A stretch of DNA of 53,795 bases from Candidatus Cloacimonadota bacterium. GTDB taxonomy: Bacteria; Cloacimonadota; Cloacimonadia; Cloacimonadales; WRIO01. Both the position numbers and the translations under genes were made by a program. Shown piece by piece: positions 9,561 through 20,085 of the stretch (positions are counted from its first letter, which is position 1; every line of letters starts with the position of its first letter). A model generated the notes under the pieces. It worked only from the letters and a program-made list of their open reading frames with translations. It was not told the DNA's origin and did no database searches. The stretch is taken from NCBI GenBank assembly GCA_009777575.1, contig WRLO01000014.1:1-53795 (forward strand), written 5' to 3'.

Positions 9561-11702
9561 TTATGATTTTTTCCATGCTTTGCTTTTATTTGTTAGTTCT
9601 TCTAATGTTTTTAATGAAGAAATACAAATCTTTGTTTTACAATTTGAACAGCCAAGTTCAAATTTTCCAACAGCTTCTATCAGATCTGATGATATTTCTT
9701 GCAATTTATTGGAAAAATCACTCACTATAGTTGCACCCTCAACTCCGATACTTGCAGTCTTATTCATCACATTCATATTTTCGCTCACTTCGATAGTGCC
9801 GCTGGATATATCATTGGTATTACTAGCTATCAAATGGCTACCTTTTGCTACTTCGCTGATGGCTGTAGCTACTGTTTTGGCACCTGTATTAGTCTCTGCT
9901 ACATTATTTGCCATTGAATTGCTCGATTTTGCTTGCTGTTCGATAAAGCCTATTATACTATCGACACTTTCATTGATCTGGATTATGATTGAAGACACTG
10001 CCTGAAATGTAGTTGAAGCCCGGATTATTTCTCCCTGTATGTCTGAAATCTTCTTGTCGATATCGTCTGCACTTATAGCTGCTTGATTAGCTAACGCTTT
10101 TACTTCATCTGCTACTACTGCAAAGCCTTTGCCAGCATCACCGGCTCTCGCTGCCTCGACTGAAGCGTTTAAGGCGAGTAGATTGGTCTTGTTAGCTATA
10201 GACTTTATGGTCTGCGTTACATCGCCAATTTCATTTGCAGTAGATTCTAATTTACTCATTACTTCGCTCGCTTGTTGAGATTTTTTATTAGCTTCGTCTG
10301 TTACCTTACTCATTTTATGAGTGTTATCAGATATCTTACCAATACTCTTACTCATTTCATCCATTGCTATTACGATGGCTTCCATTCGATCAGATATCCT
10401 ATCTGCTGAACTTGTCACTTCTTTAGCACTAGATGATACTTCTTCTGAGGTTGCGGCTACTGATGAAATATTATTTACCATATTCCTTGTGATTGAGGAG
10501 ATATTGTCACTAGTGGTTACTGTCTCATTACTACCTTTTTCTAAATGATTACTGATTGAGGCTAGCTCTTTAGTAATAAGTGTTGAACAATTTATCACAT
10601 TTTTTATCTCACACATAGGATTTTTTAAGGTCAATAATAATTCATTGAAATACTTTGCCAATTCTCCAATTTCATCTTTGGATTTAATTTGAATATTCTG
10701 AGTTAAATCATAACCCTCACGACTTGTTGAAATGTTTTTTACTACATTCGTTACTTGTATGACTGGGTTTGATATCGAATTTCCCACAAATATAGATACG
10801 ATGATACCTATAATGAGGCAGATCAATCCGATTAATGTGATATTATTTCGAACTGATTTCAAATCTGCTTTTACGATTTCCTCATCCAACGCGAGAAACA
10901 ATATCCATGGATGTCCAGGTATCTCCGTATAAGCTGCTAAATATGTTTTTCCATTCTCTACAAATTTGCCATTTCCTGAATTTGTTCGGATTGCATCTGA
11001 AAAAACTTTTGCCATTGAACTTAATGAAGGGTTTTCAGACGCTTCTCTTATTGGATTTACTTGCCTAAATACTAAGCTTTCGTCTTCATGAGCAACAAAT
11101 GTTCCCTCTTTGTTTATCATAAAGGCGTAAGAACCTTCTAGGGTCTGTGCATTTGAAACAATATTTTTTAGAGCTACGCTTCCATTTCTGCGTTCTATCA
11201 TGGCACCTATTACTGGCGCACCAGGATTGCTATGCTCTAAAACTGGCACTGCTATCATCAATACTAAACTATTAGTAACTCTACTGATTATCACATCTGA
11301 GACTGTGTTCTGACCTGATAAAGCTCTTTGAATATAGTCTCTGTCTCCTAAATTGGCTATCGAATTGTCGGCCACATATCTCACAGACCCGTCTAGATAA
11401 ACCAAACCTAAATCCATCGAACCTAATCGACTTACATCGGGGATGAGGCTCTCTCTTGTTACTCCATCCCAATCCATTGCCCTAGTTCTTTGTCTATTGG
11501 CTACTTCCCAGAGTTTACTCATATCTGCTTCAAGATTTGCTCTGATCAAATTTGAATTTGCAGTGACTGATACTATCAATTTTTCATTGTAATTCTTCTC
11601 CATTTGACGACTTATAATAGTTTCTATGAGAACAATTATACTGACCACAGTCACCAATACCACTATTCCTATCAAAAAAGGAATTCTTATACTTAATTTC
11701 AC
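9561..11702 (-). CDS. Methyl-accepting chemotaxis protein, dCache sensor, Cys-motif tail
   Basis: 713 residues with a GTG start chosen because GGAGGAA precedes it. Transmembrane helix at about 10-30, a double Cache periplasmic domain ([41 protein letters not shown]), second helix at about 285-305, HAMP, and a signalling domain with the [20 protein letters not shown] tip. The C-terminal 35 residues form an unusual tail with Cx2Cx4C ([10 protein letters not shown]) followed by a helical segment ending in KAWKKS. The chemoreceptor at 12221 has the same tail. It lacks the amino-acid signature of that receptor, so its ligand is open. First gene of the mcp-cheW-mcp operon. Confidence 0.95.
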   Translation of the reverse strand: MKLSIRIPFLIGIVVLVTVVSIIVLIETIISRQMEKNYNEKLIVSVTANSNLIRANLEADMSKLWEVANRQRTRAMDWDGVTRESLIPDVSRLGSMDLGLVYLDGSVRYVADNSIANLGDRDYIQRALSGQNTVSDVIISRVTNSLVLMIAVPVLEHSNPGAPVIGAMIERRNGSVALKNIVSNAQTLEGSYAFMINKEGTFVAHEDESLVFRQVNPIREASENPSLSSMAKVFSDAIRTNSGNGKFVENGKTYLAAYTEIPGHPWILFLALDEEIVKADLKSVRNNITLIGLICLIIGIIVSIFVGNSISNPVIQVTNVVKNISTSREGYDLTQNIQIKSKDEIGELAKYFNELLLTLKNPMCEIKNVINCSTLITKELASISNHLEKGSNETVTTSDNISSITRNMVNNISSVAATSEEVSSSAKEVTSSADRISDRMEAIVIAMDEMSKSIGKISDNTHKMSKVTDEANKKSQQASEVMSKLESTANEIGDVTQTIKSIANKTNLLALNASVEAARAGDAGKGFAVVADEVKALANQAAISADDIDKKISDIQGEIIRASTTFQAVSSIIIQINESVDSIIGFIEQQAKSSNSMANNVAETNTGAKTVATAISEVAKGSHLIASNTNDISSGTIEVSENMNVMNKTASIGVEGATIVSDFSNKLQEISSDLIEAVGKFELGCSNCKTKICISSLKTLEELTNKSKAWKKS

Positions 11703-11746
11703 TTATTCCTCCGTGTTTAGTGTAAAGAAAAAAAAAATAGTCTTTT

Positions 11747-11752
11747 TGTCAA
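11747..11752 (-). promoter_or_regulatory. Possible -35 element (TTGACA) upstream of the dCache receptor operon
   Basis: On the minus strand TTGACAAAAAGACTA lies about 45 bp before the GTG start. No convincing -10 hexamer is visible at 16-18 bp. It resembles TTGACAAAA sites before other transcription units in the window. Confidence 0.3.
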
Positions 11753-11776
11753 ACACTTTTTTACATTCAATTTTTG

Positions 11777-11825
11777 GGTTCTTATTCTTTGAATATTCCA
11801 GAGGAAGAATGGTTTAGTAGAAAAT
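11777..11825. repeat. Repeat with TATTCTTTGAATATTCCAGA core (copy 1)
   Basis: About 49 bases starting GGTTCTTATTC and ending GTAGAAAA. They recur almost unchanged at 48190-48236 in another intergenic gap, with only a few substitutions. Confidence 0.8.
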
Positions 11826-11854
11826 TGTTACAATAATAAAGCTTACATCCCGTA

Positions 11855-11932
11855 GGAGTCCGCTCCGAAAAGTATATTAATAAAATTTTACCTTACACAT
11901 GCCGAAGGTATGTGAAGCTATGTAGAAAATGA
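11855..11932. repeat. Intergenic repeat module with GAA-loop hairpin (copy 2)
   Basis: Same order of words as 483-570: TCCGCTCCGAAAAGT, an AT spacer, CCTTACACAT, a hairpin, and GTAGAAAATGAT. The stem here is CACATGCC-gaa-GGTATGTG (11896-11914), including one G-T pair where copy 1 has other bases, so pairing is kept while sequence changes. A third fragment in reverse orientation (ACTTTTCGGAGAGGA) lies at 12101-12115. Confidence 0.7.
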
Positions 11933-11949
11933 TGTAAAACCACAAAACC

Positions 11950-11966
11950 GCATCCCGTAGGGATGC
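11950..11966. repeat. Short perfect hairpin GCATCCC-gta-GGGATGC
   Basis: Seven-bp perfect stem with a 3-base loop, one of several palindromes in the 11703-12220 gap. Apart from repeats I see no gene in that gap. Confidence 0.6.
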
Positions 11967-11984
11967 AACCAATCAATTGACATT

Positions 11985-12013
11985 CGTAGGGAACGCATGT
12001 ATGCGTTCCGCCT
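11985..12013. repeat. Mini-palindrome GGAACGCAT..ATGCGTTCC (third copy)
   Basis: Twenty-nine bases with perfect 9-bp arms around GT. The reverse complement is identical over 29 bases to the core of the insertion at 39792-39823 and differs by a paired base change from the one at 39604-39634. Confidence 0.85.
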
Positions 12014-12220
12014 CAATATTGACACATTTTGTAGCATCCATACAAGATGCAACATGGTGCATATATTCCTTTCTACAGAGCTAACATCTCTACGCAATAT
12101 ACTTTTCGGAGAGGATTCCGTAAGGATAATGCTATATCCTAATTCTATGTTTTAGTATATAAACTTTTCTTCCGAGTTATCCTAAAAGACATTCGTTATT
12201 TTCATGCACATTTAAAATAT

Positions 12221-14416
12221 TTATTCTATTTCAGAGTTTTTTCTCCAGATTTCGCTTTTGTTTATTAAGTCTTTCAGTGAATGAATTGAGTTGTAACACT
12301 TTTTATTTTTACAATCTGCACAACCGAATTTGAGTCTTCCGATTGAATTGGTCAATTCTGTTGAGAGATTTTTAAGTTTGTCTGAAAAATCGTTTACAAT
12401 GTTTGCACCATCTGCACCACGAGTTGTTGTACGATTCATAACTACCATACTCTGATTGACTTCGATAGTATCACTAGAAACTTCACTGGTGCTTTCGGCA
12501 ATCGACTGGCTACCTTTTGAGACTTCACTTATTGAGTTTGCTACTCTTCTGATTTCAGCGTTTGCTTCAGAAACATTATTTGCCATTTCATTACTTGCTT
12601 TTGCTTGTTTATCAGAAAGATATACGATGTCGTCTACATTCTTATTCATATTAAATATGATCTCAGAGACTCCGTTGAAAGTAGCTGCGACATTAACTGT
12701 GTCATTCTGGATATCTGCTATTTTTTGAGCTATATCATCTGCGCTATTCGCTGATAGGTTAGCAAGCAATTTAACTTCGTCTGCTACTACGGCAAAACCT
12801 TTACCGGCATCTCCGGCTCGTGCCGCTTCGACGCTTGCATTTAGAGCAAGAAGATTGGTTTTATTGGCTATTTGTTTAATGGTTTGAGTTACGGCATCAA
12901 TATCTATAGCGGCTTTTTCAAGTTTATTAATTTCTTCTGTTGCGTGTTTTGCTTTTTTAGTGGCGTCTATAGAAACCCTACTAGTTTCACCAGCGTTATC
13001 GGCAATTTTACCTACACTTTTGCTCATTTCTTCGATTGTTTTTGCCAATGACTCCATTCTTATCGATATATCATCTGCTGTAGATGCTACTTCTTTGATG
13101 CTATCAGATATCTCTTTTGAACTATCAGCAACAGAAGAAACACTTTCTGACATACCTATAGTTATCTTCGTAACATTATTACTCTTATCAACTGTCTCAT
13201 TACTGCCTAACAAAAGCTGGTCACACACATAAGAAAGTTCTTTGGCGACTACTGTGAATCCATTTACTACATCCTTCACATCACACATAGGAGCAAGAAC
13301 ATATTCAATAACATTGTTGAAATATTTCGCTAGATCCCCTACTTCGTTTTTTGCATTTACATTTATTCGCAGCGACAAATCACCTTCACCTTCTGAAATG
13401 GTCTTCAGTGCTTCAGTAATGGTTACTATCGGTTTTGATATGCGACGGATAAAGAAAATTAGCACGAAAAACAGCAATGCAAGCAAGGCTATTGCCAAAA
13501 AAACCGTTGTTTGAATTGTTTGATTTAATTCTGTATACAAAGATGATGTTGGTATCACTGAAACAACAACCCAATTTGCACCAGGAATCCGAGCAGAACT
13601 GATTATATTTTGGTGATTCATTATAAAAAACTCTTCTTCATTTAAAATCTGCTGTTTATAATCAGAAAACGCTGGGTTGTCAAAGAAATTATCTCGCATA
13701 ACTGCATTATTATCTTCGTGACTTATAAAAAGTCCGTTATTATTCAATAGAAAGCTGTTGAGACCTTCTATGTTTTGCATAGAGGATACGATATTGGAAA
13801 GAGAATTTACTGCAATATCTAATATTATTACCCCTAAGTTGTTTCCATCATAGTCGTAAATAATTGTTGATAGAGATACAGAAAAGATGCCTGTCGCCAT
13901 TGCCATATAAGGGTCGGTAAAGTTTACTGTTTCAGGATTCTCGACAGCTCCCCTATACCAAGGTCTTGTTCGTTGGTCATAATCTTCTCCAAATCTCCAC
14001 TCAGGGGCAAAAACTGCATAACCACCCGGTTCAAAAGTTGGGATATTATTCGACATAAAAACCTGAGCAACATTGGGTAATCCAGACTTTATTCGCATTA
14101 GAAATCTGCGCATCTCTGTTTCAGTTATTGATTCAGGTCCAAGAAAAGATGCTCCGGTTCTTTCATAAAGTAGTGCGATACCTGATGCTGCTTGACGCAA
14201 AGCATCCTCATGAATTTGAAAGGTAAGTATCAAACTGTTACGGACAGCTGATATATTGTCATGAACGGCTGACACTGTTTGTCTGGTACTCAATGCACGC
14301 ATCCGTACAATGAATATTGCTGATATCGTTGATGTGAGCAATACTATCCCAATCAAAAAAATACTGATCAATTCTGTTGCAATAGATCGCTTTCGGTGGA
14401 TTATTTTATTATCCAT
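12221..14416 (-). CDS. Methyl-accepting chemotaxis protein, dCache sensor with amino-acid-binding signature
   Basis: 731 residues. Transmembrane helix at about 15-37, a large dCache periplasmic domain, second helix at about 305-325, HAMP and a signalling domain with the [20 protein letters not shown] tip. The distal part of the first Cache module shows Y146, R151, W153 and Y154 (YDQRTRPWY), then TDPY and D200 in LDIA. Spacing matches the known dCache_1 amino-acid motif (Y-x4-R-x-W-Y ... D), so an amino-acid ligand is predicted. The C-terminus carries the same Cx2Cx4C tail ([10 protein letters not shown]) as the receptor at 9561. It is a single gene, separated from the next operon by about 500 bp of repeats. 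Start preceded by GGAG. Confidence 0.95.
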   Translation of the reverse strand: MDNKIIHRKRSIATELISIFLIGIVLLTSTISAIFIVRMRALSTRQTVSAVHDNISAVRNSLILTFQIHEDALRQAASGIALLYERTGASFLGPESITETEMRRFLMRIKSGLPNVAQVFMSNNIPTFEPGGYAVFAPEWRFGEDYDQRTRPWYRGAVENPETVNFTDPYMAMATGIFSVSLSTIIYDYDGNNLGVIILDIAVNSLSNIVSSMQNIEGLNSFLLNNNGLFISHEDNNAVMRDNFFDNPAFSDYKQQILNEEEFFIMNHQNIISSARIPGANWVVVSVIPTSSLYTELNQTIQTTVFLAIALLALLFFVLIFFIRRISKPIVTITEALKTISEGEGDLSLRINVNAKNEVGDLAKYFNNVIEYVLAPMCDVKDVVNGFTVVAKELSYVCDQLLLGSNETVDKSNNVTKITIGMSESVSSVADSSKEISDSIKEVASTADDISIRMESLAKTIEEMSKSVGKIADNAGETSRVSIDATKKAKHATEEINKLEKAAIDIDAVTQTIKQIANKTNLLALNASVEAARAGDAGKGFAVVADEVKLLANLSANSADDIAQKIADIQNDTVNVAATFNGVSEIIFNMNKNVDDIVYLSDKQAKASNEMANNVSEANAEIRRVANSISEVSKGSQSIAESTSEVSSDTIEVNQSMVVMNRTTTRGADGANIVNDFSDKLKNLSTELTNSIGRLKFGCADCKNKKCYNSIHSLKDLINKSEIWRKNSEIE

Positions 14417-14549
14417 TTAAACTCCATATTTCTTTTTCTGTTTTCGTTTCACATTATCAATTTTATTTTTCGCAAGTATCTTGTTGAAAAATAAAAAGGA
14501 TTATATGCACATTTTTAAGTGTTAGACAATAATTTTAGACACCCAATTT

Positions 14550-14555
14550 TGTCAA
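14550..14555 (-). promoter_or_regulatory. Possible -35 element (TTGACA) before the amino-acid chemoreceptor
   Basis: TTGACAAAATTGG on the minus strand about 134 bp upstream of the ATG at 14416. The -10 is not convincing. The 14417-14650 gap is otherwise AT-rich, with no gene seen. Confidence 0.25.
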
Positions 14556-14650
14556 CAATTTTTTTGAGAATCGACTTCGAATCATTATCTTTTTTATCTT
14601 TATATTTCTTTTAAATCTTTTTAGAAGTTATTGACAAAAATAATATTTCT

Positions 14651-16450
14651 CTAAGTCACCAAAAATGTTCTGGTATTATGTATGCATATATTGTTCAACC
14701 GATTTATAAATAACTCTGTATCTTTGATTGTTTCACATTTCTGAATGTCTTCTAAAAATGGGATTCCTTTCATAATATTTATCGATCTTATGTGTTTTTT
14801 CAATCCTAAAATATGTTGAGAACCCACGCTGATTTCACGAACACCTAAGCACAACAAAAATGCTGTGAAATTATGATCATTTCCTAGTTCTCCGCATATA
14901 GAAACAGGTTTTTGATATTTTTTAGCACTTAAGATGGCTCTCATCATTAATTGCAAAAAAGCCGGTGAATATGGGTTGTAATAATTTGCTATAGTCTCAT
15001 TGTTTCTATCTACTGCCACTGTATATTGTAATAAATCGTTTGTGCCTATGCTAAAAAAATCAGAATGTTTAGCAAGTATTTCTGAGTTAATAGCTGCTGA
15101 TGGGATTTCTATCATTGTTCCTATGGGTATTGCTTCGTTGAAGTCGATATTTTTTTTTCTCAATTCATTTTTACACTCTTCCAATACTTCTTTAGCTTCT
15201 ATAAATTCTTCTATTGATGCTATCATCGGAAACATTATCTGAACTTTTCCATAGACTGATGCTCTTAATATTGCTAAAAGTTGTGTTTTGAAGATTGTTT
15301 TGTTTTTTAATGAAAATCTGATTCCTCTACAACCTAGATATGGATTTTCTTCTTTCGGAGGCGAAAACCAATTTGCTACTTTATCACCACCTATGTCTAT
15401 TGTTCTTATTGTAAATTGTTTATCCCCCAGTTTCTTTGCTATCATTTTATATACTTCATATTGTTCGACTTCTTCGGGTAAGTTTTTTCTGTCTAAATAA
15501 AAAAATTCTGTCCTAAATAATCCAATCCCATCAGTATTTAAATCCAATATATTATCTATTTCAAAAGGTAATTCGATATTGGTGAAAAGTTGGATTAGTT
15601 CACAATCTGCTGTAGTTGCTGATATTTCTTTAAAACCACTTAATATGTTTTTCTCATGATTTATTTGGTCTTCTAAAATTTGGTATTCAACAATTATTTC
15701 TGTTGTTGGATTTCCAATTATTTTGCCATTTTTTGCGTCTATGATAAGCACATCTTCATTGTGAATCTTGTGCGAATGTTTAATTCCTGTGATGATTGGT
15801 ATGCCTAAAGCTCTTGCTATTATAACACTATGTGAGGTCTTTGTCCCGCGCCGCAGAGCTATTCCAGCAATTCCTTTTTTATGAAATGGAGACACCATAG
15901 AAGGCGGGATGTCATCTAATACCGCTACATCTCCTTCTTCGATTTCGTCTTGCAGATTAGTGTCGATTTTTTTTATTCTCATGAGCAATCTTCTATATAC
16001 ATCATCGTAATCTACTGCTCGGTCAGCATATAACTCATTATTTAGATTATTGAAGTAGTCAATTGTTTTTGTAAAATGTGTATATAATGCTTTTTCTAAG
16101 TTCATTCGCTCTTCGCTAATATATCTTTTTATTTCTTTATGAAATTCGGGGTCGAGAAGGATCATTTTATGTGTTTCAATTATACTTTCATCTTCTGTTA
16201 GATTTTTTTTTGTGTTTTGATTTTTTATCTTTTCTGCTGTTTTTTTATCGCCTCGGGAGTGATATGCGCCTATAAATTCATCGATTTCGCTTATTATGGT
16301 CTGGATGCTCTTATTGAATAAATCTATATTTTGTTCTATTTCTGAAGGATTAATGTCCTCTTTTGAAACTGATAAAGTTACTTCTTTCAGGATACGAGCT
16401 TTACCTATCCCAATACCTGTTGAGACTGCTATCCCATGTATTGTATACAT
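14651..16450 (-). CDS. ptsI: Phosphoenolpyruvate-protein phosphotransferase (PTS enzyme I)
   Basis: Transfers phosphate from PEP to HPr. 599 residues, slightly longer than the usual 570-580 because of a charged insertion near residues 66-88. The phosphohistidine is H207 in GTKTSHSVI. The PEP-binding barrel shows GIGLFRTEFFY, ICGELGND with the conserved cysteine, and FSIGTNDLLQYTVAVDRNN. It is the last gene of hprK-ptsH-ptsI, 28 bp after ptsH. No sugar-specific EII gene lies in the window, so the route may be regulatory or serve EIIs encoded elsewhere. Start preceded by AAGGAAAAG. Confidence 0.97.
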   Translation of the reverse strand: MYTIHGIAVSTGIGIGKARILKEVTLSVSKEDINPSEIEQNIDLFNKSIQTIISEIDEFIGAYHSRGDKKTAEKIKNQNTKKNLTEDESIIETHKMILLDPEFHKEIKRYISEERMNLEKALYTHFTKTIDYFNNLNNELYADRAVDYDDVYRRLLMRIKKIDTNLQDEIEEGDVAVLDDIPPSMVSPFHKKGIAGIALRRGTKTSHSVIIARALGIPIITGIKHSHKIHNEDVLIIDAKNGKIIGNPTTEIIVEYQILEDQINHEKNILSGFKEISATTADCELIQLFTNIELPFEIDNILDLNTDGIGLFRTEFFYLDRKNLPEEVEQYEVYKMIAKKLGDKQFTIRTIDIGGDKVANWFSPPKEENPYLGCRGIRFSLKNKTIFKTQLLAILRASVYGKVQIMFPMIASIEEFIEAKEVLEECKNELRKKNIDFNEAIPIGTMIEIPSAAINSEILAKHSDFFSIGTNDLLQYTVAVDRNNETIANYYNPYSPAFLQLMMRAILSAKKYQKPVSICGELGNDHNFTAFLLCLGVREISVGSQHILGLKKHIRSINIMKGIPFLEDIQKCETIKDTELFINRLNNICIHNTRTFLVT

Positions 16451-16478
16451 ATCTTTCTTTTCCTTGGTTTAATTTTTA

Positions 16479-16745
16479 CTATTCTTCCCCAAAACAGGAT
16501 TCTATCAGATTGACTATCGTCTCCATAGCTTCTTCTTCATCTACACCATCAAATACTAACTCCAATTCAGAACCATACTCAGCTGCTAGCATCATTACAC
16601 CCAAGATACTCTTTCCATTTACTTCCATTTTCTCTTTTCGTATCTGAAATTCAGAACGAAATTTTCCCGCGGCCTTTACTAATAAACTGCATGGGCGAGC
16701 ATGTAAACCCAATTTATTTTGAACTATAATTACTTTTTTTAACAT
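16479..16745 (-). CDS. ptsH: Phosphocarrier protein HPr
   Basis: 88 residues, the standard HPr length. H15 in GLHARP is the site phosphorylated by enzyme I. S46 in NGKSILGVM is the site used by HPr kinase, and the matching kinase gene lies directly upstream, so both control routes are present. It acts in the cytoplasm as phosphate carrier and, when Ser-phosphorylated, as a regulatory signal. Spacing to hprK is 27 bp and to ptsI 28 bp. Confidence 0.97.
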   Translation of the reverse strand: MLKKVIIVQNKLGLHARPCSLLVKAAGKFRSEFQIRKEKMEVNGKSILGVMMLAAEYGSELELVFDGVDEEEAMETIVNLIESCFGEE

Positions 16746-16772
16746 TAACTTCGAAAAACTCCCAATATATTC

Positions 16773-17723
16773 TTATTTTTTATTTCTTAATTCTGTATTT
16801 TTTTGTATTTCTTCTGCCAATCTTTGTTGCATGGATAAAGAGGCATCTATTCCATAACTCTTTAATATCTGATTCATTGCTATTACCTCTATTATTACTG
16901 ATACATTTTTACCAGGAGATACTGGTATTGAGATGATTGGGATTTTGATTCCTAATATAGCAGTTTTTTCGTCTTTTAAACCCAACCTCTCAAAGTCTTT
17001 GTTTTCTTGCCAATGAACCAATTCAACCTGTAAGTCTACCTTGTTTTCTTTTCTGACTGCTTGGATTCCAAACATTTTAGCTACATCGATAAAACCTACT
17101 CCTCTCACCTCGATTATACAATCACCTAAATTGGAACGCATTCCTATTAGAGTTTCATCGTTTGACTTTATCAAAGTTACATCATCAGATATCAGAGTAT
17201 GACCCTTTTCTATCAATTCCAAAGCACTTTCACTTTTACCAACTCCACTTTTACCTGTTAGTAATATGCCTACACCGTGAACCTCAACAAAAGTTGAGTG
17301 CATTGTCACACTTTGACAAAAATACTCCCTTAAAAATTTCGTCAATTGCCAAAATAGTTTTTCAGTTGACAACCTACTGGTCATTATTGCAATATTTAAT
17401 TCATTCGCAATAAATTCCATTTGATTGGGAACTGAAAGTCCTTTGGATACTATGAAACAAGGTATATTGTTCATCATTATTTCTCTAAGACGATTATACA
17501 TTAATTCATCTGGTAAAGAGTTTAAATAAATAATCTCCGTCTCTCCTAATAACTGAATCCTATCGTATGGAAATCGATGATAATATCCAGATAAAGCAAG
17601 TTGAGGGCGGTTTATATTTTGATTTGTTATCAATTTATCAAAGGTATTCGGATTGCTAACCATTGACAATACAAATCTTGATTTATTCATTTCAAACAAT
17701 TGTTTTACCGTTAATTTAACCAT
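16773..17723 (-). CDS. hprK: HPr kinase/phosphorylase
   Basis: Phosphorylates and dephosphorylates HPr at Ser46. 316 residues with an N-terminal HprK_N domain, a Walker A loop GKSGVGKS (G157-S164), the DD motif after LIS, and the HprK signature EVRGVGFIDV (residues 205-214). First gene of the hprK-ptsH-ptsI cluster. The ribosome binding site is weak. Such kinases often occur in bacteria with incomplete PTS, where HPr mainly regulates carbon metabolism. Which applies here cannot be decided from this window. Confidence 0.97.
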   Translation of the reverse strand: MVKLTVKQLFEMNKSRFVLSMVSNPNTFDKLITNQNINRPQLALSGYYHRFPYDRIQLLGETEIIYLNSLPDELMYNRLREIMMNNIPCFIVSKGLSVPNQMEFIANELNIAIMTSRLSTEKLFWQLTKFLREYFCQSVTMHSTFVEVHGVGILLTGKSGVGKSESALELIEKGHTLISDDVTLIKSNDETLIGMRSNLGDCIIEVRGVGFIDVAKMFGIQAVRKENKVDLQVELVHWQENKDFERLGLKDEKTAILGIKIPIISIPVSPGKNVSVIIEVIAMNQILKSYGIDASLSMQQRLAEEIQKNTELRNKK

Positions 17724-18056
17724 ATTTTAACCAAACCTTTTGATTTTGGGAAATTTTATTTATTGACTCTTTTATAGATAGTTACTACATGCTATCCTAA
17801 TATACGACCCCTCTCATAGAACCCATAAAGATATTTATTGATTCCTATATCATATGGGTAACCCTTGCGGTTACACGATATTCAAGCAGGTAGGGGCAAC
17901 CCTATATGTGTCAACTTTTGTTCGTAGCGGCAATCTCCAATTGCCATAAAACATTGTAAAATGCCAATCGAAGATAGACACTACAGACAAAAATAGTGAA
18001 AAGTAGACTTATTTATGGGAAGAGATTTATCATACACCCTGTTTACACTAGTTCCC
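17724..18056. other. Intergenic region with small hairpins, no gene seen
   Basis: Contains a GTAACC-cttgc-GGTTAC hairpin (17858-17874), a GGCAAT-ctcca-ATTGCC hairpin (17929-17945) and degenerate repeat-like text. No frame with gene-like features was found. It would contain the hprK promoter on the minus strand, but no clear -35/-10 pair was identified. Confidence 0.5.
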
Positions 18057-19997
18057 TTAGCTAAAATCATCAAAATCATCATCAGAATCGAACATAGGTA
18101 AGAGTTTTTCAGCTTGAGGTTCAATTGTAGGAGTTACTATATGCTTTTTCTTATTTGCTAACATCAGAGGTTTTTGGGGGTTGAAACTAGTTTTTTGGTA
18201 ATCATTTTTTCTCGAAATGACAAAATTATTTACCATGCCTTTCAATTCATTGGCTTGGCTATTTAACTCTTCTGCTGCTGCTGCTGATTCCTCTGCATTG
18301 GCAGCATTTTGTTGAGTTTCTTTATTCATTTCATTTACACCGATAGAGATTTGATTCACTCCATGAGCTTGTTCATCTGATGATGCGGATATCTCGCTTA
18401 CAATGCTTTTTACTTTGCTAAATTGCTCTTTCATCTCTAGGAATGATTGAGTTACTTGCTCGACTATATTAGCTCCTATTTCTGAATTTCGGCTTGACTC
18501 TTCGATTAGTGAATTTGTTGTCTTTGCTGCTTCAGCACTTCTTAATGCCAGATTTTTTACTTCTTCGGCTACTACTGCAAAGCCTTTCCCAGCATCACCT
18601 GCATGAGCTGCTTCTACTGCCGCGTTTAAAGCTAATAAATTCGTCTGAAAAGCAATTTCATCTATTGTTTTTATTATTTTTCCTGTTTCTTGTGATGATT
18701 TTTTGATTGATTCCATTGCTTTATTCATTTTGTCCATTGCTACATTGCCTGTATCGACTGCAAGAACTGCTTGATCCGCGAGTTTTAGTCCTGATTTTGC
18801 ATTATCTGCGTTGTTACCTGTTAATGAATTAATCTCTTCTAAGGAGCTCGATATTTCTTCCAGAGATGAAGCCTGCTCTGATGTTGATTCTGCCAAGCTT
18901 TGAGAACCTTTACTGATTTCCTGAGATGCTGATAATATTTCATTCACTGCATTATCTACTTGATGGATTGAGTCCTCAAGGATTTGCCCTGCAAGATTAA
19001 TGTTGTTTTTAAATTCATGCAGTTCACCTTTATAGTCCCCGTTTATCCGCGCTGTCAAATCTTTATGGGCTATTCTATCCATAACAGTCATTGCTTCTTT
19101 CAAAGGATCTACTATCGCATCAAGGGTTCTATTTATATTACCTACAAGTTTAGCAAAATCTTTTCCATGTTTGTTTGCATCTGCTCGTGTATGGAGTTTT
19201 CCGTTCAAAGCCTCTTGAGATAGGAAAACACAGTCTTCCATCATCTTTTGGATTGCTTGAATCATAGTTTGGGCTGATTGAGCTAGGTCACCTATTTCAT
19301 CTTTCGTATTAATATTTATGCTAACTGATAAATCTCCTTCAGAAATATGTTTAACAGAGTCGGCTATTTTTACTACTGGTTTTACAATGCTGGCTGTGAT
19401 CAATAATGTTAGTATAATACTCGCTATAGCTGTAATTATGAAAGCAACTATAATGATACGAATGAACAACATACCAGAATTCTCAACTGCTGATATTTCA
19501 TCTGTCAATAAAACTCCATATCTATCTTGCATAGAAGTCAATCCAGTGATAACTTCTTGTGTTCTCGGTAAAATTTCTTCTTGAAATATCCTATTAGCTT
19601 CATCAAATTCATTATTATCTAAGAGACTGATTACATCGTATGCACGAGCATGGATAAAATCATGTGGTGGAACTATAGTTCTTATCAATGATGTTACTTC
19701 ATGGTCTGTTAAATCATGGACAGAATCGCTGTTTAACCATCTACCTAATGCACATGTGTTGGGATCAGTAGAACCAGTAAATCTTTCTCCAGCGTAAATT
19801 GTTTCAGATAAATTATGCCTCCAGATATAATGAGTTGACAAAATTGTTGAAACGGTAGTTCTCTCTTCTGATATGTAATGTAAGTTTTCTGACAACGACA
19901 TTAGTTTGTATGTGCTATAAAGTCCTAATATTCCAAGAATACAACCTATGCCTGTAACAATAAAAAAGCCACTTAAAAGTTTTGAACGGATTTTCAT
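18057..19997 (-). CDS. Methyl-accepting chemotaxis protein with extracytoplasmic CZB-like domain
   Basis: 646 residues. Transmembrane helix at about 9-31, an extracytoplasmic region of about 140 residues, second helix at about 180-202, HAMP, and a signalling domain with [18 protein letters not shown]. The sensor part has WRHNL, then CALGRWL, then [10 protein letters not shown]. The C-x-L-G-x-W-L and HxxxH pattern recalls chemoreceptor zinc-binding (CZB) domains, which usually sit in the cytoplasm. The tail ends in DDDFDDFS, nearly as in the receptor at 7012, and the two share most of the signalling sequence. It lies 88 bp downstream of grdB on the same strand, so partial co-transcription is possible. 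Start preceded by AAGGAGGG. Confidence 0.94.
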   Translation of the reverse strand: MKIRSKLLSGFFIVTGIGCILGILGLYSTYKLMSLSENLHYISEERTTVSTILSTHYIWRHNLSETIYAGERFTGSTDPNTCALGRWLNSDSVHDLTDHEVTSLIRTIVPPHDFIHARAYDVISLLDNNEFDEANRIFQEEILPRTQEVITGLTSMQDRYGVLLTDEISAVENSGMLFIRIIIVAFIITAIASIILTLLITASIVKPVVKIADSVKHISEGDLSVSININTKDEIGDLAQSAQTMIQAIQKMMEDCVFLSQEALNGKLHTRADANKHGKDFAKLVGNINRTLDAIVDPLKEAMTVMDRIAHKDLTARINGDYKGELHEFKNNINLAGQILEDSIHQVDNAVNEILSASQEISKGSQSLAESTSEQASSLEEISSSLEEINSLTGNNADNAKSGLKLADQAVLAVDTGNVAMDKMNKAMESIKKSSQETGKIIKTIDEIAFQTNLLALNAAVEAAHAGDAGKGFAVVAEEVKNLALRSAEAAKTTNSLIEESSRNSEIGANIVEQVTQSFLEMKEQFSKVKSIVSEISASSDEQAHGVNQISIGVNEMNKETQQNAANAEESAAAAEELNSQANELKGMVNNFVISRKNDYQKTSFNPQKPLMLANKKKHIVTPTIEPQAEKLLPMFDSDDDFDDFS

Positions 19998-20032
19998 ATT
20001 CCCTCCTTATTTGTTTTTTGCATTATGTGCTG

Positions 20033-20063
20033 TTAGGAAGGACTTTAAATAAGTCCTTCCTAA
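20033..20063 (-). terminator. Perfect 13-bp hairpin after grdB
   Basis: TTAGGAAGGACTT pairs perfectly with AAGTCCTTCCTAA around a 5-base loop, between the grdB stop (20086) and the next start (19997). There is no U-tract after it on the minus strand, so it may be a transcript-stabilising or attenuating hairpin rather than an intrinsic terminator. Confidence 0.5.
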
Positions 20064-20085
20064 GCCTTTAGATTTTAAACAGCGT

